Origin: Oegoconia quadripuncta
Taxonomy: Eukaryota; Arthropoda; Insecta; Lepidoptera; Autostichidae
Direction of reading: 5' to 3'
DNA length: 64,000 bases
Assembly: GCA_949316235.1 (NCBI GenBank)
Contig: OX438747.1
Location: forward strand, 30,322,618 to 30,386,617
Every line of letters starts with the position of its first letter. Position 1 is the first letter of the stretch. Shown piece by piece: positions 29,201 through 41,000 of the stretch. Position numbers and translations under genes: made by a program. Under the pieces are notes generated by a model that made no database searches, was not told the origin of the DNA, and saw only the letters and a program-made list of their open reading frames with translations.

Positions 29201-29374
29201 ACAGCGCCCTAATAGTCGTAAGTCCCAGACTCATCGTCTACCTGTATATCCTTGTTAAGTTAAAGCAATCGTGTTCGTATGAGCATTATACTTGTTTCAG
29301 GTATTATCATTTATAAAAATAATTAGGTACCTACCAAATATGTTACACAAAACAATGCACAGTAGTGCTATCAT
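25484..29374 (-). CDS. Gene A: predicted secreted protein, family member 1
   Basis: I do not recognise this gene. Three exons with matching phases give 2277 bases, 758 residues: 29335-29374, 27406-28867 and 25484-26258. Exon 1 is a short hydrophobic signal peptide (MIALLCIVLCNIF). Exon 2 starts VSIETVIPKKVNLELETVIE and holds a ~230-residue, probably helical region (YKGCKFYELI, DIDLTSIIKNGLRSAIFDHY, SNLNSNAR), then a Lys/Arg-rich tail (AQKKKSKKKRKK). Exon 3 has SNEGLTIES, a short heptad-like helix (LKRLNEIEKELLDVKSLI) and a polar C terminus. Gene B, next upstream, has the same layout. Introns use phases 1 and 2. A minus-strand AATAAA lies at 25464-25459 shortly after the stop. If unspliced, exon 2 ends in a stop, but the phase match and shared pattern in gene B support splicing. 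Function unknown; the signal peptide suggests secretion. Confidence 0.8.
26478..26780. mobile_element. Foldback MITE in gene A intron 2
   Basis: Terminal inverted repeats TTATTACACTATCCTATTTG at the left and its reverse complement at the right end. Degenerate copies of the same motif occur inside in both orientations (about 26550, 26670, 26728). Clear target duplications were not seen. Confidence 0.7.
27406..28867 (-). CDS. Gene A exon 2
   Basis: 1462 bases, acceptor ATTTTCAG, donor CG|GTAACA, phase 1 to 2. Conserved helical region followed by a basic low-complexity tail. Without splicing, the frame reads TAA right at the donor. Confidence 0.85.
29335..29374 (-). CDS. Gene A exon 1 (signal peptide)
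   Basis: ATG at 29374-29372, 13 codons plus one base, donor G|GTAGGT. Encodes MIALLCIVLCNIF; with exon 2 the split codon gives Val. Confidence 0.78.
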
Positions 29375-29569
29375 CGTTTCGATCTACATTTTACTATATA
29401 ACATTTTACATTTATAATAAAGTTGAGTGCAAGATTTTATGACTGTTGTATATTTGCTAATATCCTTTGTGTGAAACTAAAGTTACTGATATCGGCATCA
29501 CACTCGCACCATGATATCAATTTATAACATTTGACTTTGTAACTATCAACAGACGTTTTAGAAACTGCA

Positions 29570-30355
29570 TGTTTTATTTTTCTTCTTTTCAATAGTTGTC
29601 AACCTGGTATGCCACCTGAGTTGTCACAGTTGCTCCGTCCCATATCAGCACGTCTTCCAAGTGTGTGGGCCTGGCTTCACCCCTTAGGAATTCTGCAAGC
29701 AGATCAATTATGTTACTCTAGAAGATGGTTACATTGGTGTAGAGACATTGGGTTCTGGGGGACCTGAAGCTCGGAACCTCTTCAAGGATTTATCCACTCA
29801 CCTTAATGAACAGAACACCTCGAAAAGCTGGCGCTTGCCTTTTCTAACTCATCAGTATTGCCATTTAATGGGGTTATGCTACCAGCATTCCAGAGATCTT
29901 GATAAGATTTGGGGGCGGATTTGATTGGTTTTGTCCAATTTGTCTAGTATTGCATAGTTTGTGTAGGTATTTCGAGTTTTGGTGTACATAAATTAATTTG
30001 TTATTATGCATCTACCATTCTTGTTTTCACTAAAGGAACTAGACTATTCATCATCATCAGCATATCAGCCACTAGATAATTCTCTTGATCATAATTCTAT
30101 CAGATCATAATAATGAATAAAATTAAATATTTTTTTTTTTTATATGAGAGGGCGGTAATGGTTACGTTTAAGTGAGACTCTGTGTAGGTCTAAGTATTCG
30201 ACATAGATAGGTTGATTTAGGTAATTTATGATTGATCAGTTTAAGTTACTATAGCCATAAGGGCAAGTTAGGATTAGGTCTATTTAAGTAGATTAGAGGG
30301 TAAAAGGGGTCATAGTGTTAAGTAAATAAAACGAATTGTTTATGTCATCACAAGT
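29570..30355. other. Intergenic region between genes A and B, with retroelement relic
   Basis: No gene. On the plus strand around 29735-29890 one frame reads ETLGSGGPEARNLFKDLSTH then LNEQNTSKSWRLPFLTHQY, a decayed copy of the TLGPWG-type retroelement tail also present at 19073 and 38276. Confidence 0.45.
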
Positions 30356-30361
30356 TTTATT
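30356..30361 (-). terminator. Poly(A) signal for gene B
   Basis: AATAAA on the minus strand directly follows the stop codon TAA of gene B (30364-30362), leaving an extremely short 3'UTR unless another signal is used. Confidence 0.5.
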
Positions 30362-31496
30362 TTAAAAATCCATTTTAAATTCATCATCTAGACCTTTCAG
30401 AGGGTCATCGAGCTCTCCTATTCCTACATCCAAATCCTTATCATCAAATATTTCTCCCATGTCTCTCCTCATGTTCTCTTGTAAAAGCTTGTTTTTTCCT
30501 GGATCAGCTTCTTTTATAGCGTGAGATCCGTTTATATAATTCTGTATATTAAATAAAAATGCGGCTGCAGACGCTTCAGTAGAAATATTGTAACTACTCA
30601 CTAGTTTTTGCATAGCTGATTCAACTTTGCTTCTGTTTAATATATTACCTAAATCATAATGTTTTATAGATATAATTTCAGGGTTTGCAGAGGTGGGGTT
30701 ATCCACGCTATCAGCTTTGCTATTAATTGTATTATTTTTATTTATACCAATTGACCTAAACACGAGCTCAAGTGTATGATTCTTATTACTCGTAGTTTCT
30801 AAAGTAGCAGTAGATGTAGATATGGTTGGGCGAGCTGTCGTTTTTGTAGTGACTCGTTCAGTTGTACTAGTAGTGGTGCTGGCAGTAGTACTAGTAGTAG
30901 TACTAGCAGTAGTAGTAGTTACTTTTGTGTTCGTTGCGGGTTTTTTAATATCGTCGTTTATGTCTATGGATTTAGCAGTGCTTTTAGCTGTACCTTTCCA
31001 GAATTCCAGTAAATCAAATTTCGTGACAGTTGATGGAGTATTCTGTGTTGGCTGAGTTTTCTGAGTTGTATGAGTTTTCTGGGTTGTATGAGTTTTCTGG
31101 GTTGTATGAGTTTTCTGGGTTGTCTCTATTTTCTGAGTTGTCTGTTCCTCTGTTATTATATCCTTTTTTGTGTCTTCACGTATTTTGTTCTTAACATCTT
31201 TAAGCTCCATTTCTAATTCGTGTAGACGTTCCAGAACATTCGTGTTAGTTATTTGTTGTGGCGCATGTTTTGTTGTTATATTTATATGTGGGTTTCGTAG
31301 TGAGAAGCTGTCATTAAAGTTACTCTTTCTGGCATATACACGCATAGGGTTTATTTCCATACTTTCAATAGTTAAGCCTTCATTAGATGCAGTGAAGGCT
31401 TTCCTATTTGTCTGTGTAGTTATTTCTATGTCGTTACCTTCTTCGTACGTATCCAGGTTTCCAAAGTGCATCGATGTGTTTTCATTATCTCCATAA
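30362..31496 (-). CDS. Gene B exon 3
   Basis: 1135 bases, acceptor ATTCACAG, stop TAA. The 18-bp DNA repeat encoding TTQKTH lies at about 31050-31130; the Thr-rich block is at about 30830-30920. Confidence 0.82.
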
Positions 31497-34400
31497 CTGT
31501 GAATAAATATTAATACTTTCTCAATTAGATGATATACGCTCCTCCTTATTTTTTTTTACAAATACTCAGACTACAAATATTATACGTTCAAAATTAACCT
31601 ATTAAGCCAGCCGAGTTTGTAAAAAAGTAAATGTACAACAACTATTGAGTTGGAAGGTATTTTTTTTAAGCAGATAATCTGCTGTAATTTTTTCTTGAGT
31701 TCCTTGTGAATCAATAAGAGGTCTTAAAGATATCTGCATTTATTTATCTCATTTCATTAGTTATTTAATGGATGATATAAATGCGAGTCTATATTAGAAA
31801 GCATATATTAAATACTTCTATTTCAATGTCGCATACCAATAATTATCCGCATGATTATAAATCCGCATAATCTTAATTTCTATAATTGAATACGCATAAT
31901 GCTAATGTGCATAATATATAATATTCAAAACAATAATAAAGCATACATTTAATAAATATAACGATAGTTTCCATGCAAGGCCAAATTTCATTTCTCCATG
32001 CATACATGTCAACCTAATAGAAGGGTATGTCGGAAGCGAGGTGGGCGAGCAACGCAAGCCTTCAACCTAACCAACAGATGTTGGGGTGCCCCGAACTCCC
32101 GTGCTCACTTCGCTCGCGCCCACCCTATAATCAATTTTATGGACTTTGTACATAGGTATTTCAAGTTTTATATTTATGAAGTTCAGTAATATTTCACATT
32201 TTAAACTTTTGGTATTTTAAATATAAGTCAAACAACCGTTATGTATTTATATTTTAGGGATTTAATACGTAGGTTATTTTTCGATAGGTTTTTTTTAATT
32301 TAAGACATTCAAATACTACACGTACTAGATATTATGTTATGTAAATTGATTTTGATTTACTGTTATTATGCGCATAATCAAATATTATGCGCATTTTAAT
32401 ATGCCAAGTCTATTAAGCGGATCTATATTATGACAATTACATTATGCCAAATAAGGGACACCTCATAAATAAATAAATATCCTTAGGCAGACACACAGCG
32501 CCATCTAGTTCCACAATAAGCAACTATAGGCTTGTGTTGTGGATACCAGATGGTTGATATACTACATAAATACTTACATATTTTTGTTGTAAATAAATAC
32601 TTATTATAAATGAAAACATCCATAACTCAGGTACACATGTCCGTATTCATCACACACACATATGCCCCTTGCGGGATTTGAACCCGCAACCTTTTGGTAT
32701 AGTAGTTCGTGTTGCTAACCACCATAAATGCAGATAAATGGCTAGCTAATTTCGCAATGAAGTCCTTTCTAAAACCATTGTATGGAAAAGCGGTGGTTCC
32801 TAAGACAAGCAAACATATTGCTTAAAAAGGGACTCAAATCATTCCTTTGAACCTAGACTGCAATGTTTGAACATTTAAATTGTATTTACTGAAATGTATT
32901 CCATAAATGATAGTGGACGTCCTGTGGCATCAGGCATCAGGCATGATGATGATGATGAATAATGATGCGCTGATATAACTCAGAATATATTCAAGGCACA
33001 GTAAAATTAAGGGGATTAATACAATAGATAATGTTACGCTCCATGGCATGGTGGGGATGCCATAAAAATATTTCTTACAGAACCCGTACGATGGAGTCCA
33101 AAAAGATGTAAATAGGCCAATTGACAAAATTTCTTAGAATTTGATACCACAAGTCGGTAAACCACCGACAGCTACGTCCTCAATGTATAATATCTACAGT
33201 TTATATTCTATTAATGAAGCTGTCACGTAAAATGTTGTACTCACGTGCCCTTGAATATTTTTTTACGATACAGTCTCCTTGGAAGATCTGGCGCACTCGT
33301 TGACCTTACTTCGAAAACTGCATTATGGATTGTTAATATCTGTGAGACATTATTTCTATTTCTCAAAATATTTTTATGTTTTGGTCGTCGCTCTTCCCAT
33401 ATTGTCTGTATTCTCCTTTTAGGGGTAGTAGCTGTATATTTTGTATGCTTCATTCTCTTAATAGGTTTCTCGGTAAAGTCTTCAGCGTATAAAGTTACAA
33501 TGGGCTTATTAGGTCTAGCATCCACTGATTTGTGCCTCAATTTGGCTTTCTCTTTTTTGTTTATGTATTGTATAAAATCAACTAAAGGTTTATGTTTTTC
33601 CCTCGTTGTACGTTTCATTTTCTCGTGCCTTTTATTTGACATGACTTCTTCCTTATGGTGTTTCTTTTGTCTTAGAACAGGTTGGGCATCCTTTTCTTGA
33701 AACTTTGCAGTTACAATTTTATGCTCAATTGTTTCTGGGTTACTAAGATCCATCCAAAATGTTTCTAATAGCATTTTCACCTCACGTCTTGCGTTTGCAT
33801 TTAAATTGGAATAATGATCAAAGAGCATTGATCTGAGAGCATGTTTAATTATATTTGTCAAATCTATATCTGTTCTTTTTGTTTTATTCCTAAATGTATC
33901 TAGATTGTTCAGTACCGCTAACATTGTGTCTACTGTATTGTTTCCATATAGAGAATTAAAGAAATTCAATATCTCTTTGTTCTTGTCATCATACTTTTCT
34001 TCTTGCAACGCATCCAGAGCACGATTAAGATATCTCCTTATCCTCTTCGCGGGCATATTTCTTACTTCTGCCAATTTCTTTCCAATGAAGCGTCTTAAAT
34101 CTTGATCTTCAACTAGCTCGTAAAATTTACAGCCTTTATAATTGAATTTTCTGATTTCGTCGTTCATTGCTGCCACAAAATCTTCTAAATCATCGTCGTC
34201 GTAAGATTTAAGGATTACCATTGTGTTTTGAATAAAATCAGTAAGCTTTGGCTCTAGCTGCAAGCTCCGTCGAGATATAAGTTCATCTCTGCCGAGTTCC
34301 TTTTTAACTTTAGTTAAGAACTTTTGGACTCCATCTATGAATTTGAGATCTAAGGCACGGTCGTTATTATCAAATTCTATAACGGTTTCTAATGCTAGGT

Positions 34401-35182
34401 TAACAGTTTTTGGCTTAGACGCTGACTCTATGTGTACTGAAAATGCAAACATATCAAATTTGAAATTAACAAAATAATAATGGATTCACAATGGTATCAA
34501 TGGTAATCATTGACTTGATAATTGCTGTAAAGTGGGATAATTTTTGTCTTACAAGCTTCCTCTCGATGCTTGGAAGCTTGGAGAGTATTTAAAGAATAAT
34601 TACTCTGCGGAGAGTAATCAACGAAAGAAAAAAGTTACTAAACAAATAGTTACGACTTACTACTAGAATACTACTTTGGTCTACTAATAGCAAAATTTTA
34701 TGACTTCACCTTTGCTAATCAGTGTTTTATTTCCTAGAAAATCTGAGGCCACAGTGCTGAGAGCTGTGTTAAGAAAAATATACTTCGTGTAGGCCCTAAT
34801 ATATATTTAACAAAGTTCTGAGAAACGGGACTGCAATTTATTGACATTTAAAAATAAACTAAAGGCACGTGTTATTGACAAATGTATTTATTAAAACAGT
34901 ATACTAGAAATTTTAATAAAGCCATTTCAGATGAATTGTAATATTTTAATAATAAATTATCTAATCTAAAGGTATCTAATTTAAAAATGCGGTTCCACAC
35001 ATATAAGACTTCTAAAACAAACATAGGAAACACAAAGGTTTTGCATTTACGAAAAATACAGCGGGTGGATTTTTTCGGCATCCTTCACAATCACTGGGTC
35101 TTAGAAAACTCCAATAAGGTTATAAATAATAAAAAGCATTACCGATAAAGTTAAACAAGGTGAAATATTGTAGAACCTTCAT
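30362..35182 (-). CDS. Gene B: predicted secreted protein, family member 2
   Basis: Not recognised; clear paralogue of gene A. Exons 35143-35182, 33245-34436 and 30362-31496 join to 2367 bases, 788 residues. Exon 1 encodes a signal peptide (MKVLQYFTLFNFI). Exon 2 starts VHIESASKPKTVNLALETVI and matches gene A across about 230 residues (LETVIEFD, LKSYDDDDLEDF, YKGCKFYELV, TDIDLTNIIKHALRSMLFDH, YSNLNANAR), then a basic tail. Exon 3 has SNEGLTIES, the heptad-like LERLHELEMELKDVKNKI, about four TTQKTH repeats, and a Thr/Ser/Ala-rich block suited to mucin-type O-glycosylation, then an acidic C terminus ending KMDF. Both intron positions and phases equal those in gene A. Function unknown. Confidence 0.82.
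31500..32460. other. Gene B intron 2, left part
   Basis: AT-rich. A GC-rich stretch of about 130 bases at 32000-32130 (GGTGGGCGAGCAACGCAAGC, CTCACTTCGCTCGCGCCCAC) stands out, but no protein or RNA is recognised. Confidence 0.35.
32465..32728 (-). mobile_element. tRNA-derived SINE, family S1
   Basis: Near-full-length copy on the minus strand with a slightly altered B box (GGGTTCAAATCCCGC) and the S1 tail. Confidence 0.75.
33245..34436 (-). CDS. Gene B exon 2
   Basis: 1192 bases, acceptor ATTTTCAG, donor AC|GTGAGT, phase 1 to 2. Conserved helical region then a Lys/Arg-rich tail. Confidence 0.87.
35143..35182 (-). CDS. Gene B exon 1 (signal peptide)
   Basis: ATG at 35182-35180, 13 codons plus one base, donor G|GTAATG. 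Length and phase equal those of gene A exon 1. Confidence 0.78.
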
Positions 35183-36720
35183 TTTACGTAAATTTTCATT
35201 CTGTATAACGATACTATCGTTGAACTGGTATAAAATTTAATCTGAACAAATAGTTACGTGTTATTTCTCAACATAATAATATAAATTTTATACGAACATT
35301 ATTGTTGGCAATTTGAGATAGTAACGAAAAGCAGTGGACAGATAAAAATGGTTTCAAACAATGTATGTAGTGATTGTTTATATTTGGATTCAATTTTGTT
35401 TGGTACATTCCAGTGCTCCCTCCGCAAATGAATTCGACATTGGTAAGAATGATTAATAATAATAGTCTGTCAAACGAAGCCTTGAGTTGACCTGTTGTTA
35501 GCGTGTAGTGTAACCTCATAGATCATGAGCTGATGGATACTTGCCCAATGCATTATTATCGCTACTATTATGGGTCAGCTGTTACCAGCACCTTGGGTAT
35601 CAGATCCTGATTACGATAGATAATCCGTAAGACATTCCTTGTCGTTAAAGTTTTATTTTAAATAACTTTTATTTTGTTTTAATGATTCATTACTCATACT
35701 CGGAAAGTAGGTCTGAAGTTGACCAAGCAGCGGGTTGAAAGTAATACTTTTCAGCCCTAGGGAGAATCGTTTTCAACTGATAGCTGTCAAATAAAAGAAA
35801 ACTAGTTCTATTTTCAAATTTCTATTGAACCATGTTCCAACGTTCTCTCACGATTCTAGGGCGATGTAAAATTGAAATAGCATAAAGTTAAGTATTAAAT
35901 TAAAGAATATATTTTTTAAATGACTATATTATAATTTAGTTTCAACTACGTCTTTAAAATAACATAAATTTTAGCAAAATATTTTTACAATAATGAAAAT
36001 GAAACATATTAGCTGAACAGCTGCCCGGCCATAGAAAAAAAAACAAAGAAAATAGGCGGGAAAGTGGCAATTCGATCTTCTTTTGTTTTTCGAGTTGTAC
36101 AGTTTTGTTTATACTTCCGTATTGCAGAGATTTGTATTAACTCATGTTTTTATTTTTACTTTCCTTGTATTCGTAATGAAAAGCACAGTGTATACCTCGG
36201 ATTAAAGACTAGTCCCTCGATAACGCAGTTTCCTAACGGGAGACTTTCATAAGCTGTACTTCGTATGGCCGATCATAGTTTGTTGCGGTAGTAAAGATCT
36301 TTCGATCGATCTAAGGTAGAAAACAGTTGCCTGCCAATCTTTGGCCCGTATTAGAATGTTACTCTAGCAGAGATCTCCGCTTGAGGACAGTTAAAAAGGG
36401 ACAGCTTTATGTAAGTAACTTATATATCAGCATCTCTTTCTATCTTTCTGAAATACGGGCCTTAAGTCCTGCCCGACTCTGCGTGCGTTCTGAATCATAA
36501 AATAGCGCCCATGCCGTTAATTGTGCTGTGACATCTGTTCCAATTACTTTGTCGCTATTAGCGATATCAGCATCTAATCATACCTACCAACACCTCAAAA
36601 TAATGTACAATTATACATATTATAATATAATTATTATTATAATGTGCTCAGTGATAAACCAAGAAGATCCATTCGAAATACTGTTAACCGTAATTTTTAA
36701 AGGCTGACGTTCTGAGGAGA
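35183..36720. other. Intergenic region between gene B and the gene D upstream region
   Basis: AT-rich with no gene. It contains the small TIR element at 36343-36461. Confidence 0.4.
36343..36461. mobile_element. Small TIR element (119 bp)
   Basis: Starts GGCCCGTATTAGAA and ends TTCTGAAATACGGGCC, an imperfect inverted repeat at both ends. Confidence 0.45.
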
Positions 36721-36737
36721 TTAAATAGCAGATTTAA

Positions 36738-36927
36738 TGACGTCATTCGTGACGTTGCGTCGTCCATTGATGACGCACTCATTGATTCACACACGTGAAT
36801 CGCATGTTAATATCACGTGACCATGGCCTGAAACGTTGCCTAAAATGCATAGCTATCGGTCATTTTTGCAGTCATTTTAACTGCAGTAAGAAGCGGTGAA
36901 CAATGAAATTGCACTGCGCGAGTACAG
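36738..36927 (+). promoter_or_regulatory. Candidate promoter with CRE and E-boxes and a short first exon
   Basis: A perfect TGACGTCA at 36738-36745, further TGACG half-sites to 36776, CACGTG at 36792-36797 and 36814-36819, a TATA-like TAAAAT at 36841 and an initiator-like GCAGTC with its A at 36870, 29 bases apart. An ATG at 36903 runs 8 codons plus one base to a good donor (CAG|GTGGGT). The encoded MKLHCAST is not a signal peptide. This could be an alternative first exon of gene D (phase fits) or of another transcript. Confidence 0.4.
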
Positions 36928-37169
36928 GTGGGTATAGAAATCTGGTATTTATAAAAGATATCATGAGTGGGTGCTGAGAAAAAGTTCACTGTCACTATCC
37001 TACTATCCTGTCAAAAGAAATTAGTTATTTAACATTCGTTTTCGAGAATGCTTTTGATAAGTTCCTGAGCGAACTGTTTGTAAACTTTGATGAGTTCTCT
37101 TGAAACTTGAGTATTTAGATGTTTGTCATTCGTGGACGCTTTTGGTCAAGAAACTAGTTAGGTACGTCT

Positions 37170-37300
37170 TAAGCAGAAATTTCTGGTCAAGGTAGATTTT
37201 TCTTTATCTCAGAGTGTCGACGTTTTGAATGGTTTTCCTCAAGGTTCTGCACTAGGCCCTGTTCTGATCAAAATACCTATAATATATCCGCGGTTTTCTC
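37170..37300 (+). pseudogene. LINE reverse-transcriptase fragment
   Basis: One plus-strand frame reads SQSVDVLNGFPQGSALGPVL, matching the GVPQGSVLGPLLF motif of LINE reverse transcriptases. The rest is lost. Confidence 0.55.
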
Positions 37301-38048
37301 TATTTCTTTTGAGAGAATCCTAATACTTGCCGTGTGATTAGCATAGATCTGAGTAGATAGATCGATTTTCCTTACAAGTTAAATTCAGCCGTTTTTCTCG
37401 TAACTGTCAAAGTTAATCAAAAGTTTTATGCGACTTCTTCCTTTTCAGGCTGAGGAAAAATTAACAAATGGCACTGAAATGTGGACTGCCCAATGCCAAC
37501 GCTGTATTTACTCTTATTTTCTTAAGTTAAACAGAGCGTACGTCGCATAAAGATCTTCAATAACTCTGATCTTTAACCACATAATCAATGAGGCTACATT
37601 TAGCATGTAAGGATAATCGATCTACCTACTTCAATCTATGGTGCGTGATTAGCTTTGCTGGTGGAAACATGGCGATGACGAGAATGAAGCGCGGTGCTGT
37701 GTGACTTGTTTTGAACGTTAATACTAAGTGATGCATCAACTAAGTTACGTATTACTTTAACTAATTCGTCTGTATGTTTTCTTCTTCGTCAATTTAAGAG
37801 CTATGCTCTTGTGGTTGGATAATGACCACGCCTCTGCTTTCCTTCTTCGATTTAACCTCTTTGTACGACACGACATACACCTTTTCTTTACAGATTGTGC
37901 GCGTTTTATTCCTTTACAGATAATCTGTACAGATTAAAAATTCCAATCATAGATTTCCAAGTTCCAATTTATTTAAAGTAGGTTACGTGGTCATCACTAT
38001 TTTTAAGGTAATTTAATCATTAAAGTCAATATTACCAACTCGATTTGC

Positions 38049-41000
38049 ATGAAGCTCTTCAATTACATCTGTACTTGCTACTTACTTAGTTTGTTCGTTG
38101 AATGATAGATCAAATAGTGAATGTAAAAGAAGTTATTTAATAATCGCGTGTATACCTACTTGCAACGTTTTTTTGGGAGGGATTTGGCTCAAAATTTTTA
38201 ATTATCCTTCACAATCGTGTATTATGAAAGTCGCATAATGAACGCCGCGCCGATTATAAAACCTTCTATGAGATAATGAATATTTTTAAACCGGCTACGT
38301 TTGAACCAAACGGAGTCGTTCAGTCGGATGGTAGGCCCGAAAGAGTTTCACATGTGGCGTGGAGAAACAACAAGTTGGTCAGATGGGATGTAACTTGCGT
38401 GGACACGCTAGCGCCAGCCCTACGTGCGACTGCGGAGCAGAGTTATAAAAATCGCGGAAGTACCAGGACCTCCAAGTACACGTACCAATTGAGTTCGAGG
38501 CGATGAGACCTGTGGCAAAACGCCTGATCCAAGATCTGTCAACGCGTCTCATCAAGGCTTCTGTTGACCGCAGAGCAGGCGGCTTCCTAGCGCAGAGATT
38601 GAAGTCTAGCTATTCAGCGCAGGAACGCTGCTTGCCTGTTAAAGCACTATGCCGCCTCGAGGAGATGCACTATCCGCATTTTTTTACCTATTACGTTGTA
38701 TTAAACATTATTATATTATATGAATGCGGTTAAACTGTTGGGATATTTTAAAATTTAATACAATATCTAAAAAATAATATTCCGTAGAAACTAATCTGAA
38801 TTTATTCCTACACAATTTTGATTCTTCGCTGTAGCTTTGTTAATATTCTCAATTTTATACAATTTTGACGAGAGTGGATTGTTGTCTCTCTTTTGCAGGC
38901 TAAAAAGCTACAATTTACGCATTGCAATGTATTTGTGTAGTTTATCAACCATCTGGTATCCATATTGCTTAGTGTGGAACTAGATTACTGTGTGTTTGTG
39001 CAAAGATATTTATTAGTATTTATTATTGCTCGTCTGGGAAATGCATTATGTATACGTATGTCAACATTTCGACGAACGTTTATTCAATTACATATAACTA
39101 TCATTTAAGTATGCCATTTGAGACCATTTCGTTCTTTAAATAATTTAAGGATTTTGGTGAGCATCTTCACTTATAATAAAAGTAACATCGAACCGAAATT
39201 TCAAGCGTGGTCGTCAAGACAGAGAAGAACGCAAGCTTAAAAATATTGGTATCGTTGTTTATGCACATAACTTAATCAAATTACATTTGAAGTGTAGCGA
39301 GCAGTTGATAAATAATGAATAAATGATTCCGACAGAATTATTAACCCACCTCATCAGCAATTTAACCATGTATTAAATTTAGATTGCAATTTAAAACAAC
39401 AACGAATAAACTGCAGGCTTGTTACATTCTAAGAGAAAGCGATGCTCGCATTAAGCCACCCAGAATTGAATACTACCACCCATCCAGATCAAAGCCTTGC
39501 CTATTTCAAATTAAACAATTTTTAATTTCAGGCCACACTCGTGCAAGTGAGGAATACGATGACGACGAACACAGTTTAATGGAGAAAGTCGATCCGTATA
39601 TTAATATTGAAAACCCACCAACTATCCCAAGTGAGGAACGGGCTGAAACTTATCTTAAAAGTGATCCTGATTACGACCCTGGTAGAGAAAATTATGTTCC
39701 AGATATTGGAATTATTCAAGATATGAAATTCGGAGCAGATAATTATGAATACAAAGAAGATAATTCCGAAAGCACTGATGAACTCGCAACAAAAGATAAT
39801 TCTACGGATATTGGCTATAATGACACTAGAAAACATGCATTAAGTGAAAACTCTAAAAAGGCATTGGCTGGTATAATAAGATTGGATGGTAACAATAGTA
39901 CAGTAAACGAATCTAATAGATATAAGACACAAAGCAATGCATATGAAGTTGAAGAAAACGCTACCCGTAATGTGGTGGATGTAATAACAAGACTCGATGG
40001 CATTCCTAATATCGGGATTACGATGCCAAACGAGAAAGAGAAGGAGAACCTTACACTCAAATCTACAATGACGATGAGAAGGGACAACGACGATTATTAT
40101 TCAGGAGACGGCGGATTTGACCCCGCTATGTCTGGCCAGCCAGGAATGGGAGTGCCACAGGGAATGGGAAGGCCTCCGGGAATGGGAGGGCCACCGGGAA
40201 TGGGAGGGCCACCGGGAATGGGAGGGCCACCGGGAATGGGAGGGCCACCGGGAATGGGAGGGCCACCGGGAATGGGAGGGCCACCGGGAATGGGAGGGCC
40301 ACCGGGAATGGGAGGGCCACCGGGAATGGGAGGGCCACCGGGAATGGGAGGGCCACCGGGAATGGGAGGGCCACTGGGAATGGGAGGGCCACCGGGAATG
40401 GGAGGGTTATCGGGAATGGGAGGGCCACCGGGAATGGGAAGGCCACCGGGAATGAGAGGCCCACCAGGAATGGGTGGGCTACCAGGAAAACAATGGCCAC
40501 AAGGAATTCAAGGGCCACCGGTAATGCAAGGGCCGCCAGGAATTCAATGGTCACCAGAAATGCAAAGGCCACCGGGAATGCAAGGGCCACTGCGAATGCA
40601 AGGGCTACCGGGAATGCAAGAGCCACCAGGAATGCAAAGGCCACCAGGAATGCAAGGGCCACCAGGATGGCAAGGGCCGCCAGGAATGCAAGGGCCACCA
40701 GGAATGCAAGGGCCGCCACGAATGCAAGGGCCACCAGGAATGGGGGCTTCAGGAATGTCTGGGTTTCCAGGAATGTTTGGTCCACCAGGAATGCATGGTG
40801 CACCAGAAATGCCTGGACCACCAAGAATGTCAGGTCCTCCAGGAATGCTTGGACTACCAAGAAGGACTAGAGCTCCAGGAATGGCCGGTCTACCAGGAAT
40901 GCCTGGTTCACAATATGATTATCCCCGATATTCCGCAGAAGTTCCAGGCGGTCCATCACCTGGTCGTGCGGGCCCAGATTATGATGGCGGAAACTACGGG

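Noticed and set aside
39384..39531. N-terminal extension of gene D upstream of the acceptor
   Set aside because: A good acceptor follows, and the extension has no signal peptide and no resemblance to the rest of the protein.
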